Translations under genes and position numbers: made by a program | The notes under the pieces: model-generated | Told to the model about the DNA's origin: nothing | Seen by the model: the letters and a program-made list of their open reading frames with translations, nothing else | The model's database searches: none | NCBI GenBank assembly: GCA_026391315.1 | Contig: JAPLDT010000089.1 | Location: 1-64,000 of the forward strand | Direction: 5' to 3' | Length of the DNA stretch: 64,000 bases | Source: Bacteroidia bacterium | Lineage (GTDB): Bacteria > Bacteroidota > Bacteroidia > Bacteroidales > Prolixibacteraceae | In this document: positions 51,072-60,001 of the stretch, in pieces | Numbering within the stretch: the first letter of the stretch is position 1 | Layout: each line of letters opens with the position of its first letter

Positions 51072-51825
51072 CGTATATCCTCCCGTCTGTTTTTGCTGTT
51101 ACTGTTTTTCCCTCTTTTCCCATTCTTTTGAAATACTGAATGAACATATCCCTTGCTTTGATACCGGTGTCGATCCTTTCGGACGATTTAGAGAGTATTT
51201 CGCTTCCATCGCCGCCATTGGCAATGTAATCACTCGTAACCAGCCAATAACTTTGAGCCGTATCCAGTGGTTTACCGCCGATCTCAGGCTGAAACGCTTT
51301 GTAGGCTTTGATACCAAAGCGCAGGCCACCAACACCCTCACCTCCGCGTTCGGCCAAGTGGTTGACAAATTCGAGCATCACTTCGCCTTTCAACCTGAGA
51401 AAGACGATCTCGTTTTCAAAGGGCATCAGTTCAAACATGGTCATGGTTTTGATTTCTCCTTTTGGCAGCGGAATACGTAAACCACCTCTGTTGATCATCG
51501 AGACATCAATTTTTATCTTCGGGTACTTTTCGGCACAGAACCGATTGGATTCTTCCAGTGTCAGATCAGCGCAATAGTTGGTCAGCGGACTTTCCGGTCT
51601 TCCGCCATACATCGCTTCAGAGGAGAGGCAGAGTATCTCCGTCATGTCGGCATTGACCTTATCCCGGTAGGGTCTAATCATATTCTCCACCTTCTGACTC
51701 GGCGGGATTGTGACCAGCGAATCCAAATGGATGTTGGCTACAGCTGACTTCTCAATTTTGTAGGATGTACAAGCTGAGATTGCCAACAAAAGCAGCATAA
51801 AAATGCCAAAACGATATTGTCTCAT
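51061..51825 (-). CDS. 5'-nucleotidase C-terminal domain lipoprotein
   Basis: 254 aa. Lipobox LLLAISACTS at the N-terminus. The body matches the 5'-nucleotidase C-terminal domain (ESPLTNYCADLTLEESN, VSMINRGGLRIPLPKGEI, YWLVTSDYIANGGDGSEIL), which binds substrate in UshA-like enzymes. Together the two genes reconstitute one enzyme as two polypeptides in the same operon. Confidence 0.85.
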   Translation of the reverse strand: MRQYRFGIFMLLLLAISACTSYKIEKSAVANIHLDSLVTIPPSQKVENMIRPYRDKVNADMTEILCLSSEAMYGGRPESPLTNYCADLTLEESNRFCAEKYPKIKIDVSMINRGGLRIPLPKGEIKTMTMFELMPFENEIVFLRLKGEVMLEFVNHLAERGGEGVGGLRFGIKAYKAFQPEIGGKPLDTAQSYWLVTSDYIANGGDGSEILSKSSERIDTGIKARDMFIQYFKRMGKEGKTVTAKTDGRIYDAK

Positions 51826-51903
51826 AGAACAGAATTATTTCGGATGAAAGGATGGATAAAAATAATAAAACATAGACAGCAACAATCAGGAAAAGTTTAA
51901 AGG

Positions 51904-52017
51904 GTTTGAAATGTTTGAAATGTTTGAAATGTTTGAAATGTTTGAAATGTTTGAAATGTTTGAAATGTTTGAAATGTTTAACCTCATAAACCCTTCAAAC
52001 CCTTCAAACCCTTCAAA
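51904..52017. repeat. 9-bp tandem repeats in facing orientation
   Basis: Eight exact copies of GTTTGAAAT (51904-51975) are followed by three copies of CCCTTCAAA (51991-52017). TTTGAA and TTCAAA are complementary, so the block can fold into alternative hairpins. It lies just upstream of hslR. The remaining spacer back to 51826 shows nothing else. Confidence 0.85.
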
Positions 52018-52034
52018 CAAAATTCATAATTTCA

Positions 52035-52042
52035 TATATTTG
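52035..52042 (+). promoter_or_regulatory. -7 element of hslR
   Basis: TATATTTG ends 4 nt before the hslR ATG, so the mRNA would be leaderless or nearly so. No -33 TTTG is seen; the tandem repeats occupy that place. Confidence 0.5.
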
Positions 52043-52046
52043 GCAA

Positions 52047-52424
52047 ATGGATGAAAGTATTCGTATCGATAAGTGGCTTTGGTCGGTGAGGGTGTACGCT
52101 ACCCGCAGTCTGGCTACAGAGGAGTGTAAGAAGGGGAGAGTTTCCATCGGCGGATTGGTGGTTAAGCCATCCAGAGTGGTTAAGATTGGCGAGATCATCC
52201 TGGTAAGGAAAAATCCGGTGACTTATACTTATAAGGTCATTGAACTTCTCGGCAAGAGGGTTGGGGCCAAGCTGGTACCAACTTACTTGGAGGATCTTAC
52301 TACGGAGGAGGAGTTAAGGAAGTTGGATGAAAACTATGGGGGCGCACTTTTTACGCGTGACCGTGGCGCCGGAAGACCAACCAAGAAGGACAGGAGGGAT
52401 ATTGGGAAGGTGACGGACTGGTGA
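52047..52424 (+). CDS. hslR: Hsp15-like S4-domain RNA-binding protein
   Basis: 125 aa. S4 domain at the N-terminus (IRIDKWLWSVRVYATRSLAT; CKKGRVSIGG; VKPSRVVKIGE) and the basic tail GAGRPTKKDRRDIGK typical of Hsp15. The family rescues stalled 50S subunits carrying nascent chains. Next to pth and rplY, which also concern translation. Confidence 0.85.
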   Translation: MDESIRIDKWLWSVRVYATRSLATEECKKGRVSIGGLVVKPSRVVKIGEIILVRKNPVTYTYKVIELLGKRVGAKLVPTYLEDLTTEEELRKLDENYGGALFTRDRGAGRPTKKDRRDIGKVTDW

Positions 52425-52538
52425 TTGACAGGGGGACTGATAGACTAGGGGACTGGGAGACTGGGACGACTAGGATGACGGAGAGACGGAAAAAGAACCG
52501 ATCCCTGAGCGAAGCCGAAGGGCTGTGTAACCTTTTAT
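52425..52538. repeat. Purine-biased spacer repeats
   Basis: Degenerate GGGGACTGGGAGACT units follow the hslR stop, then CCCTGAGCGAAGCCGAAGGG, a short palindromic element of the type also found at 56870-56950 and 60140-60220. No gene seen. Confidence 0.55.
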
Positions 52539-53102
52539 TTATTCTTTGTTGAACTTCGTCATGGTCAGTTCAATTCCGATGGTGGCGAAGGATTTGATGA
52601 TCTCAAAACATTTTTCGAGTTTGGAATTGACCGTCTCTTCCTCTTCACGTGACCATTTGCCTAGGACATGTTCAACCTGGCGTCCTTGCGGAAAATCATC
52701 GCCGATTCCGAAGCGGAGCCGACTGTATTCTGAAGTACAAAGAATCTGCTGAATACTTTTTAGTCCGTTGTGGCCAGCATCACCTCCTTTTGAGCGAAGC
52801 CGGATCTTGCCGAGTGGGAGGGCAAGGTCGTCTACCAGAATCAAAACATTTTCAACAGGAATCTTCTCCTTTTGCATCCAGTAGTGCACTGACCTTCCGC
52901 TCAAATTCACGAAGGTATTGGGTTTTAGAAGGATAAGCGTCCTGGATGCATGCTTCATTTCGGCAATAAAACCGTAACGCTTGTCGCTAAAAGAGATATT
53001 GGACGCCTTTGCCAAGGCATCCAATATCGTAAATCCTATGTTGTGACGGGTATTGTCGTACTCATTTCCGATGTTCCCCAAGCCAACGATCAGGTACTTC
53101 AT
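52539..53102 (-). CDS. pth: Peptidyl-tRNA hydrolase
   Basis: 187 aa, normal length. [19 protein letters not shown] carries the catalytic His; [13 protein letters not shown] and [14 protein letters not shown] follow. It releases tRNA from prematurely freed peptidyl-tRNA. Transcribed after rplY with 17 bp between them. Confidence 0.95.
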   Translation of the reverse strand: MKYLIVGLGNIGNEYDNTRHNIGFTILDALAKASNISFSDKRYGFIAEMKHASRTLILLKPNTFVNLSGRSVHYWMQKEKIPVENVLILVDDLALPLGKIRLRSKGGDAGHNGLKSIQQILCTSEYSRLRFGIGDDFPQGRQVEHVLGKWSREEEETVNSKLEKCFEIIKSFATIGIELTMTKFNKE

Positions 53103-53119
53103 TGAACCATAAATTCAGT

Positions 53120-53707
53120 TTATTTCTTTCCTGAAGCTACAGGTGCATCCATGGCAGCACGAGCCGCACGGGTTACAACTACGGTAGCAACCGGAACAGA
53201 TTTTTTGTTCACGATCTCAAATCCTTCCGCTTTAATATCACCTACGCGGATACTTTCAGAAATTCCAAGATCGGTCACGTCGATTACGATTTCATCAGGT
53301 AAATTTTTGAAGATGCCTTTAACTTTCAGTGTGCGAAGGTTTGCTTTCAAACGACCCCCTTGCTGAATACCTTTGGCATAACCGTCCAAACGTACGGGAA
53401 GGTCAATTTTTACTGCTTTCTTGTCGCGGATTTGGAGGAAGTCGATGTGCAGAAGTTTGTCAGTTACAGGATGAAACTGTAACTCTTGCATGAATGCATT
53501 GTAAATTTTCCCGTCGATGTTGAGTTCTGCCTGATACACTTTTGGAGTGTAAACAATCTTGCGGAAATCACTTTCGGGTGCATAGAAGTGCACCGGTGCA
53601 TCTCCTCCGTAAAGTACGCATGGTACTAAGTCCTGAGCTCTCAGGGCCCTGGTGTCTTTTTTTCCAAGGGCCTGACGCGCAGTACCTTTAATTTCAAATT
53701 TTTTCAT
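53120..53707 (-). CDS. rplY: 50S ribosomal protein L25 (CTC form)
   Basis: 195 aa, the longer two-domain form. An N-terminal 5S rRNA-binding domain (LRAQDLVPCVLYGGDAPVHF) is followed by a beta-rich TL5 domain (about 100-185). It binds 5S rRNA in the large subunit. Order prs - rplY - pth is usual in Bacteroidota. Confidence 0.93.
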   Translation of the reverse strand: MKKFEIKGTARQALGKKDTRALRAQDLVPCVLYGGDAPVHFYAPESDFRKIVYTPKVYQAELNIDGKIYNAFMQELQFHPVTDKLLHIDFLQIRDKKAVKIDLPVRLDGYAKGIQQGGRLKANLRTLKVKGIFKNLPDEIVIDVTDLGISESIRVGDIKAEGFEIVNKKSVPVATVVVTRAARAAMDAPVASGKK

Positions 53708-53815
53708 TTCTAAATTTTTTAATAATAAAGTGTTTCCTCAGACCTCCTTTCCCAATGAAAGGTGTCCGCATCACACCCTTAAAGGCATGCTGCTAAATCG
53801 GCCACAAAGATAGAA

Positions 53816-53915
53816 AATTACAAATTACAAATTACAAATTACAAATTAAATTGCTTTGGATGGCTAAAACTAAGTCTCCGGCAATTTTTAATTTGTAATT
53901 TTTAATTTGTAATTA
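53816..53915. repeat. AT-rich inverted repeat unit (ATTACAAATT type) beside prs
   Basis: About four copies of AAATTAC at 53816-53848 face the complementary TTTAATTTGTAATT stretch at 53888-53915, with a 40-bp gap. The right arm reaches the prs stop codon. Same element type at 55607-55720 and 58151-58236. Confidence 0.7.
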
Positions 53916-54842
53916 TATGAAAGAAGAACTAATGGATTTGTTTTCGAAGACTTTCTGGATCACATCTGCAAAGAGCGGAGCGCAGGATAGAACAGTGATC
54001 TTTTTGGAGGTGGTATGTAGTGGAATGGTATCTGTCAGGAGTACTTCGTCGAGTGCAGAGGCCTCCAGCCGTTCGATGGCTGATCCTGAGAGAACGGCAT
54101 GCGTGGCACAGGCGCGTACCGAACGTGCACCTTTGGATTTCATCAAATCAGCTGCCTTAGCGATCGTTCCGGCAGTATCGATAATGTCATCGATGATGAT
54201 CACATCTTTGTCTTCAACCTCCCCAATAAGGGTCATGGTATCAATGGAATTGGCTTTTGTACGAGTTTTGTGACAGATCACCATATCAGTTCCAAGGTGT
54301 TTGGCAAAAACATTGGCTCGTTTAGTTCCACCGGTATCCGGAGATGCGATGACGATATCCTCCAGGCCCATCTGTTTGATATATGGAATAAACATGGCTA
54401 CTGCGCTTAGATGGTCGACCGGAACATTGAAAAAACCCTGAATTTGATCAGCATGAAGATCCATGGTAATCAATCTGTCAATGCCAGCAACCGATAGCAT
54501 GTCGGCAATCAGTTTGGCGCCGATGGAGACCCTTGGACGGTCTTTCCTGTCTTGACGTGCGAATCCAAAATAGGGCATAACGGCAATGACCTTATAGGCA
54601 GATGCTCTTTTGGCCGCGTCAATCATCAATAAAAGCTCAAGAAGATTGTCGGAAGGGGCAAAGGTCGACTGAATGATAAAAGTGTAACATCCCCGGATGG
54701 TCTCCTCGTAACAGGGTTCAAACTCTCCGTCAGCAAAACGAGGGCAGGAGGATTTTCCAAGCGCCATCCCTGCATTAAGTGCAATGTTTTCAGAAAGATA
54801 CCTAGATTCGTTTCCTGTGAAAAGCTTAATGTTTTGCTTCAT
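53913..54842 (-). CDS. prs: Ribose-phosphate pyrophosphokinase
   Basis: 309 aa from the ATG at 54842, which gives the normal N-terminus (IKLFTGNESRYLSENIA); the frame is open 14 codons upstream. FGFARQDRKDRPRVSIGAKL is the ATP-binding region, VIIIDDIIDTAGT the PRPP-binding loop. It makes PRPP from ribose-5-phosphate and ATP for nucleotide, His and Trp synthesis. Confidence 0.95.
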   Translation of the reverse strand: MKQNIKLFTGNESRYLSENIALNAGMALGKSSCPRFADGEFEPCYEETIRGCYTFIIQSTFAPSDNLLELLLMIDAAKRASAYKVIAVMPYFGFARQDRKDRPRVSIGAKLIADMLSVAGIDRLITMDLHADQIQGFFNVPVDHLSAVAMFIPYIKQMGLEDIVIASPDTGGTKRANVFAKHLGTDMVICHKTRTKANSIDTMTLIGEVEDKDVIIIDDIIDTAGTIAKAADLMKSKGARSVRACATHAVLSGSAIERLEASALDEVLLTDTIPLHTTSKKITVLSCAPLFADVIQKVFENKSISSSFI

Positions 54843-55000
54843 AATGCTATGATTTGGGAGGTGGGGTTCCATTGTTGTTGGCAAAAGTAAAAAAAATACG
54901 AAAGTGAAAAGATCTATTTTATGACATTTTAAACCGAAACTTATTAGTCAATTGTTAATAAAATTGATGGAAACATGAAAATGCACAATGGAAAGCCTTT

Positions 55001-55594
55001 TCAAGGATGGATAGTCCCTTCAATGAAATCAAGGAGTTCCTCTCTTCCTGTTCCTTTTTCAGACGAAGTGATAAAAATTTGAGGCAGCTCTTCCCAGCTT
55101 TTAAACATCTCTTCGTGGTAGGCAGCAAGATTTGTCTCTACAGCTACTTTGCCCAATTTGTCCATCTTGGTAAAGACCATGACGAAAGGGATCTCGTTTT
55201 CACCAAGCCAATTCATGAAATCGAGGTCGTTTTGTTGCGGCTCCACACGAATATCGAGCAGAACCATCACGCAATAGAGATTTTCGCGTTCCAGGATATA
55301 TTTGCGAATGAATTTGATCCATTTTTCGCGGCTTGAACGCAAAGCCTTGGCATACCCGTATCCGGGAAGGTCGACCAAGAACCAGTCGTTGTTGACGATG
55401 AAGTGGTTAATCAGTCTGGTTTTTCCGGGTTCAGAAGAGGTTTTTGCAAGATCCTTTTTTTCCATCAGCATGTTGATGAGGGAAGACTTTCCAACATTGG
55501 ATCTTCCGATAAATGCAAACTCGGGCCGATCGGTCTCCGGACACAATCCGGGATCGGTGTTGCTCATGACAAATTCGGCACTTTTGATCAACAT
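55001..55594 (-). CDS. engB: Ribosome biogenesis GTPase EngB/YsxC
   Basis: 197 aa. G1 GRSNVGKSSLIN, G3 DLPGYGYAK, G4 FTKMDK, G5 TSSEKG. Essential for 50S subunit assembly. Followed by nothing on the same strand for 115 bp. Confidence 0.95.
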   Translation of the reverse strand: MLIKSAEFVMSNTDPGLCPETDRPEFAFIGRSNVGKSSLINMLMEKKDLAKTSSEPGKTRLINHFIVNNDWFLVDLPGYGYAKALRSSREKWIKFIRKYILERENLYCVMVLLDIRVEPQQNDLDFMNWLGENEIPFVMVFTKMDKLGKVAVETNLAAYHEEMFKSWEELPQIFITSSEKGTGREELLDFIEGTIHP

Positions 55595-55606
55595 GATAAG
55601 GAAAAT

Positions 55607-55720
55607 TAAAAATTACAGATTACAGATTACAGATTACAAATTAACAATTATTTGCACCAAATATTCAAATCTAATAGCAATGCTTATTAATCTTTAATTT
55701 GTAATTTGTAATCTGTAATC
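55607..55720. repeat. AT-rich inverted repeat unit beside manA
   Basis: ACAGATTAC units at 55610-55640 face the complementary stretch at 55690-55720. The right arm forms the end of the manA frame: its last residues DYRLQITN and the stop are encoded by the repeat. Confidence 0.7.
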
Positions 55721-56698
55721 AATATAAACTTCGAGCAGTTTTGTTTCGACTCCGCCGACTGGCTTTAATATAAAATTTTCGATGGAGGCCGGGACCAGCA
55801 GGGTTTCTCCTTTGTAAACAGTGACCGATTCAGATTCCCACTGGATGGTATAAGAACCTTCGAAGCAGAGGTATATTACAAATGAGTCGATCTTACTGAA
55901 GTCCCTCTCAACTTCTCCTGTCAACTGCAGTAGATTGGTTGTAAAATAGACGCATTTTACCAATTCTACCGGTTCATTCAGTTTGGGTTGCCAAGCAGCA
56001 TAACTAATTTCGTGGTGCTTAAAATTGATGGCATCTAGGGCCAGTTCTGTATGCAGTTCGCGCGGATTTCCCTTGTCATCCACCCTGTTGAAATCAAAGA
56101 TCCGGTAGGTGACGTCTGACGTCTGCTGTATCTCGGCTACGACAATCCCTTTTCCAATGCCATGAACCCGACCTGCCGGGATGAAAAAGACATCTCCGGC
56201 CTTGACCGGATCGAACTGCAACAGATTTTCCAGTTTATTATTCTGAAGGGCAATCAGGTAACTATCCCTGTCGATAGTTCGGTTGAAACCTGAGATCAGC
56301 TCTGACCCTTCGTCAGCTTGCACTACATACCACATCTCCGTTTTGCCAAATGCGCCATGTCGTTCTTTCGACAGTTCATCGTCAGGATGCACCTGGATAG
56401 AGAGACGATCGTTGGCATCTATGTATTTTATCAGGAGGGGAAATTCCGTTCCAAACTGATCGTAAATTTTTTCTCCGACCAGTTCTCCCATGTAAACTTC
56501 GATCAACTCTTCCAGGCTGTTCCCTTTCAGAAATCCATCCGAAACGACCGATACATCATCCTGAATGCCTGATATTTCCCAGGATTCACCGCAATGGGCA
56601 ATGCTGTAATTTTTATTGAGCAGTGCTGGTAATTTATCTCCACCCCAAATACGCTCCTTGTAGATTGGCCTGAATTTCAGCGGGTATAAGTTTTTCAT
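55694..56698 (-). CDS. manA: Mannose-6-phosphate isomerase, class I
   Basis: 334 aa. KERIWGGDKL near the start, the zinc site in LSIQVHPDDELSKER, KTEMWYVVQADEGSELI, and VFFIPAGRVHGIGKGIVVAE with the conserved Arg-x-His. It interconverts mannose-6-phosphate and fructose-6-phosphate. The C-terminal eight or so residues come from an adjacent repeat element and may be recent. Confidence 0.9.
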   Translation of the reverse strand: MKNLYPLKFRPIYKERIWGGDKLPALLNKNYSIAHCGESWEISGIQDDVSVVSDGFLKGNSLEELIEVYMGELVGEKIYDQFGTEFPLLIKYIDANDRLSIQVHPDDELSKERHGAFGKTEMWYVVQADEGSELISGFNRTIDRDSYLIALQNNKLENLLQFDPVKAGDVFFIPAGRVHGIGKGIVVAEIQQTSDVTYRIFDFNRVDDKGNPRELHTELALDAINFKHHEISYAAWQPKLNEPVELVKCVYFTTNLLQLTGEVERDFSKIDSFVIYLCFEGSYTIQWESESVTVYKGETLLVPASIENFILKPVGGVETKLLEVYIDYRLQITN

Positions 56699-57090
56699 CT
56701 ATTTAAATTTTGTTGCTTTGAATTAAAAGTGACTAAAGTACTTGTGGTACAATCATATTTAATATTTCCTTGTATCTCCGTTTCTCTGTTTCAAAAATTT
56801 CTGAATTCTATTTTTCGACTTTGCTCGAGGATTAGATCTCTTTTTCTCATATTCCCCCTCGTCCACTTAACCCCTCGGCTTCGCTCGGGGACCGGTTTGT
56901 CGCACCAAATTGGAAAGCCCTTCGGCTCCGCTCAGGGCTGTTCCGCTCAGTGAGCAACTGTTTGTCTTTCCGTCCCTTAGTCTCCAAGTCCTCTAGTCCT
57001 CTAGTCTTTACCTCTCTGTGTCATTCCTTCATCTCCGTCGTCCTAGTCTTCCAATCCCTCAGTCTTTCCGTTATTTTCCGTCTTTCCCCG
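56699..57090. other. Repeat-rich spacer without genes
   Basis: 392 bp. It holds a 22-bp element (56729-56750) that recurs inverted with one mismatch at 60275-60296, CTTCGGCT/GCTCGGGG-type palindromes at about 56870-56945, and pyrimidine-rich TAGTCTTCCAATCCCTCAG-like units at 56970-57080, which are the complement of the units at 52430-52490. No open frame of note. Confidence 0.6.
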
Positions 57091-57393
57091 TCAATCCAAA
57101 TAATCGACAACCGCCCTATCGACAGTATTAGCGCGCACCAATCCTACCACTTTCTGGTGTTCCGGATGATCACGGTAGACGACAAAACTTTCAAAAGAGT
57201 CGAAACGGGTAACCAGACCGATATCGAAAGAGGAGGCATTCAATTCGAAATTATTGCCGACCTCAATGTATTTTAGTTCGGCAATTTTCTCTTTAAGTCC
57301 GAGAAGCGCATTTTTTATCTGGTCGCGGATATCAGATTTGATCTGATCATTCAGAAAGTCCTTGAGTTTGAAGAGAACTATATGGTTGAACAT
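57091..57393 (-). CDS. Dabb (stress-responsive A/B barrel) domain protein
   Basis: 100 aa. MFNHIVLFKLKDF at the start, and DSFESFVVYRDHPEHQKVVG containing the typical Y-x-x-H-P-x-H near the end. A ferredoxin-like dimeric barrel; substrate unknown. Confidence 0.88.
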   Translation of the reverse strand: MFNHIVLFKLKDFLNDQIKSDIRDQIKNALLGLKEKIAELKYIEVGNNFELNASSFDIGLVTRFDSFESFVVYRDHPEHQKVVGLVRANTVDRAVVDYLD

Positions 57394-57492
57394 GTTGTAT
57401 TGTATTTAGTTCAGTGTGCAAAAATAACAGATATTCTGCATTATGCCCTATCTTCAGGAAGATCAAAAATTCAGGTTGGCCGAAATTTAACC

Positions 57493-57500
57493 TATCTTTG
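57493..57500 (+). promoter_or_regulatory. -7 element of udk
   Basis: TATCTTTG, 26 bp before the udk ATG; the -33 region reads TTGG, a partial match. Confidence 0.55.
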
Positions 57501-57526
57501 TAATAAAGCTTAAAAGAATTTGGCGT

Positions 57527-58150
57527 ATGAGCATGCTGATCATAGGAATCGCCGGAGGAACAGGATCCGGCAAAACGACGGTAGTCAATAAAATTATAGA
57601 ACGGTTGGCCGAAAAGGATGTGACCATCCTGTCGCAGGATGCCTACTACCGTGATAACAGTGACCTGCCTTTGGAGGAGCGTCAAAAGATAAATTTTGAT
57701 CATCCTGATGCACTGGAGTTTGAACTTTTGGCTGAGAATATCCGCAAACTGAAACGCGGAGAAACAGTAGAACAACCCATCTATTCCTATCTCACTTGCA
57801 CCAGGGCTGCCGAAACAACTACCATTCGTCCACAAAAGGCCATTATTGTAGAGGGAATTCTCATTCTTTGGCCGAAAGAGCTTAGAAAATTAATGGATAT
57901 CAAAATCTTTGTCGATTGTGAGGCCGATGTACGGTTATCCCGTGTCATTCATCGCGATATGGTAGAAAGGGGAAGAGATGTCCATACAGTGTTACAGAGG
58001 TATGAAGATACCGTGCGCCCCAGTCACCTGCAGTTTATCGAGCCGACCAAACGGTATGCGGATATCATCGTACCAGAAGGAGGAAACAACAAAGTGGCTA
58101 TCAATATCATTACCCAATACATCGAGAAACATCTGAACGACCACAAATAA
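57527..58150 (+). CDS. udk: Uridine kinase
   Basis: 207 aa. Walker A GGTGSGKTTVV at residues 10-20, DAYYRDNSDLPLEER, NFDHPDALEF, and LSRVIHRDMVERGRD. Phosphorylates uridine and cytidine in salvage. Confidence 0.94.
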   Translation: MSMLIIGIAGGTGSGKTTVVNKIIERLAEKDVTILSQDAYYRDNSDLPLEERQKINFDHPDALEFELLAENIRKLKRGETVEQPIYSYLTCTRAAETTTIRPQKAIIVEGILILWPKELRKLMDIKIFVDCEADVRLSRVIHRDMVERGRDVHTVLQRYEDTVRPSHLQFIEPTKRYADIIVPEGGNNKVAINIITQYIEKHLNDHK

Positions 58151-58236
58151 ATAATTACAAATTAAAGATTACAGATTAAAAGTTATGGAAATTATTCTAA
58201 TTTTTAATCTGTAATTTGTAATCTTTAATTTTCTTC
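58151..58236. repeat. AT-rich inverted repeat unit after udk
   Basis: AATTACAAATTAAAGATTAC (58154 on) and the complementary TTTTTAATCTGTAATTTG (58201 on) form a long imperfect hairpin filling the gap between udk and the next gene. Third example in this window. Confidence 0.7.
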
Positions 58237-58238
58237 AT

Positions 58239-58964
58239 ATGCTTGATAAAGTTCAACCAGAACATATTCTGTATCTGGATATTGAGACAGTTCCGCGGGT
58301 AGAAAAGCTGGAAGATTTCCCTGAAAAGCTTCAAAAACTATGGATTCGAAAATCAGAATCATTAGCGAGGGAGGGAGAGTCGGCAGAAAAGCTTTTTGAA
58401 AGGGCAGGAATTTATGCAGAATTTGGAAAAATCGTCTGCATCTCATGTGGCACAATCTATCGGAGAGGAAACAAAAGAGTTTACCGGGTGAAATCATTTT
58501 ATGGCGCTGATGAAGCCGGTCTGCTCACAGATTTTTTAGCGATGCTCGAAAAATTCATGTCTAATCCTGTGCATCGTTTGTGTGCCCACAACGGACAGGA
58601 GTTCGACTTTCCCTACATCGCCCGGAGGGTGCTGATCAATGGATTGAAATTGCCTTCCATTCTTGATATTGCGGGTGCAAAACCGTGGGAGGTGAGGGAT
58701 TATTTGATGGATACCATGCAACTTTGGAAGTTTGGCGATTTCAAGCACTATACCTCCCTCGACCTTCTCTGTACCATTTTTAATGTGCCAACCCCCAAGG
58801 ATGACATCGATGGTAGTCAGGTTGCGGCTGTTTATTACAAAGAGGGAGATTTGGAACGAATTGCACGTTACTGCGAAAAGGATACCCTTGCAGTTGCGCA
58901 GATTGTCCTCCGACTAAAAGGTGAGCCACTGATTGACCCGGATAATTTTGAGATTGTGCAGTAG
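58239..58964 (+). CDS. Predicted 3'-5' exonuclease, PolB-type fold
   Basis: 241 aa. LYLDIETVPRVE (D-x-E), CAHNGQEFDFPYIARR (Asp) and RYCEKDTLAVAQ (Y-x3-D) are the DEDDy residues of the PolB-like exonuclease family. A stand-alone exonuclease widespread in Bacteroidota; substrate unproven. Confidence 0.85.
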   Translation: MLDKVQPEHILYLDIETVPRVEKLEDFPEKLQKLWIRKSESLAREGESAEKLFERAGIYAEFGKIVCISCGTIYRRGNKRVYRVKSFYGADEAGLLTDFLAMLEKFMSNPVHRLCAHNGQEFDFPYIARRVLINGLKLPSILDIAGAKPWEVRDYLMDTMQLWKFGDFKHYTSLDLLCTIFNVPTPKDDIDGSQVAAVYYKEGDLERIARYCEKDTLAVAQIVLRLKGEPLIDPDNFEIVQ

Positions 58965-58983
58965 AGGAGATTTGCTATTTTTG
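58953..58983 (+). promoter_or_regulatory. Promoter of trpS
   Basis: ATTG (58953-58956), 19 nt, TATTTTTG (58976-58983): one mismatch overall, 22 bp before the trpS ATG. Confidence 0.65.
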
Positions 58984-59005
58984 TACCGGAACAAAAATTT
59001 CAGTC

Positions 59006-60001
59006 ATGCCAACAGTAGTCAGCGGAATAAGATCGACAGGGAACCTGCACCTTGGTAATTACTTCGGAGCTGTAAAGAATTTCGTGGAGATGCAGCACCA
59101 TCACAATACCTATTTTTTTATTGCCGATCTTCATTCTTTGACCACCCATCCAGTTCCCCACCACCTTTTCGGAAATGTGAAACAGGTATTGGCTGAATAC
59201 CTGGCTTGCGGCATTGATCCAGAGAAAGCTACCGTATTTATTCAGAGTGATGTACCGGAGGTTTCTGAGCTTTATCTGTTGATGAACATGAATGCTTATC
59301 TTGGTGAGCTTGAGCGTACCACTTCATTCAAGGACAAGGCACGCCAGCAGCCCGACAATGTCAATGCAGGTTTGCTGACCTATCCCGTTTTGATGGCATC
59401 GGATATCATCATCCACAAGGCCCACCTGGTACCAGTGGGGAAGGACCAGGAGCAAAATCTGGAGATGGCCCGCACCTTTGCACGACGTTTCAATCGTATG
59501 TACAATGTCGATCTCTTTCCGATACCCAAGCCTTTTATTTTTGAAGGACAGGATATGGTGAAGATCCCCGGATTGGATGGCTCGGGAAAGATGGGTAAAT
59601 CGGAGGGGAATGCCGTTTCTCTGGCGGATTCGCCTAAGGATATCAGAAAGAAAGTAATGAAAGCGGTCACCGATAATGGTCCGACAGAGCCCAACCAGCA
59701 AAAGCCCGAAGTTATTCAGAATCTTTTCACCTTGCTGGATGTTGTATCTAAACCTGATGTGGTGGCCCATTTTGATCTTCAATACAACAATTGCTCAATC
59801 CGCTATGGCGATCTGAAGAAGCAGCTGGCCGAAGATATCATCAATTTCACCGCCCCTATTCGTGAAAAGATTGAGATGTTGCTGGCAAATGATCAATATC
59901 TCTCCAAAGTAGCCAGGCTTGGCGCCGAAAAGGCTCGGGCTTCTGCCTCCAAAACCCTGCTGGAGGTGAGGGAGGTGATTGGGGTGAAGAAGTTCTATTA
60001 A
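59006..60001 (+). CDS. trpS: Tryptophanyl-tRNA synthetase
   Basis: 331 aa, normal length. The HIGH-like element is GNLHLGNYFGA and the KMSKS-like element is GSGKMGKSEGNA; VGKDQEQNLEMAR is conserved. Charges tRNA-Trp. Confidence 0.95.
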   Translation: MPTVVSGIRSTGNLHLGNYFGAVKNFVEMQHHHNTYFFIADLHSLTTHPVPHHLFGNVKQVLAEYLACGIDPEKATVFIQSDVPEVSELYLLMNMNAYLGELERTTSFKDKARQQPDNVNAGLLTYPVLMASDIIIHKAHLVPVGKDQEQNLEMARTFARRFNRMYNVDLFPIPKPFIFEGQDMVKIPGLDGSGKMGKSEGNAVSLADSPKDIRKKVMKAVTDNGPTEPNQQKPEVIQNLFTLLDVVSKPDVVAHFDLQYNNCSIRYGDLKKQLAEDIINFTAPIREKIEMLLANDQYLSKVARLGAEKARASASKTLLEVREVIGVKKFY

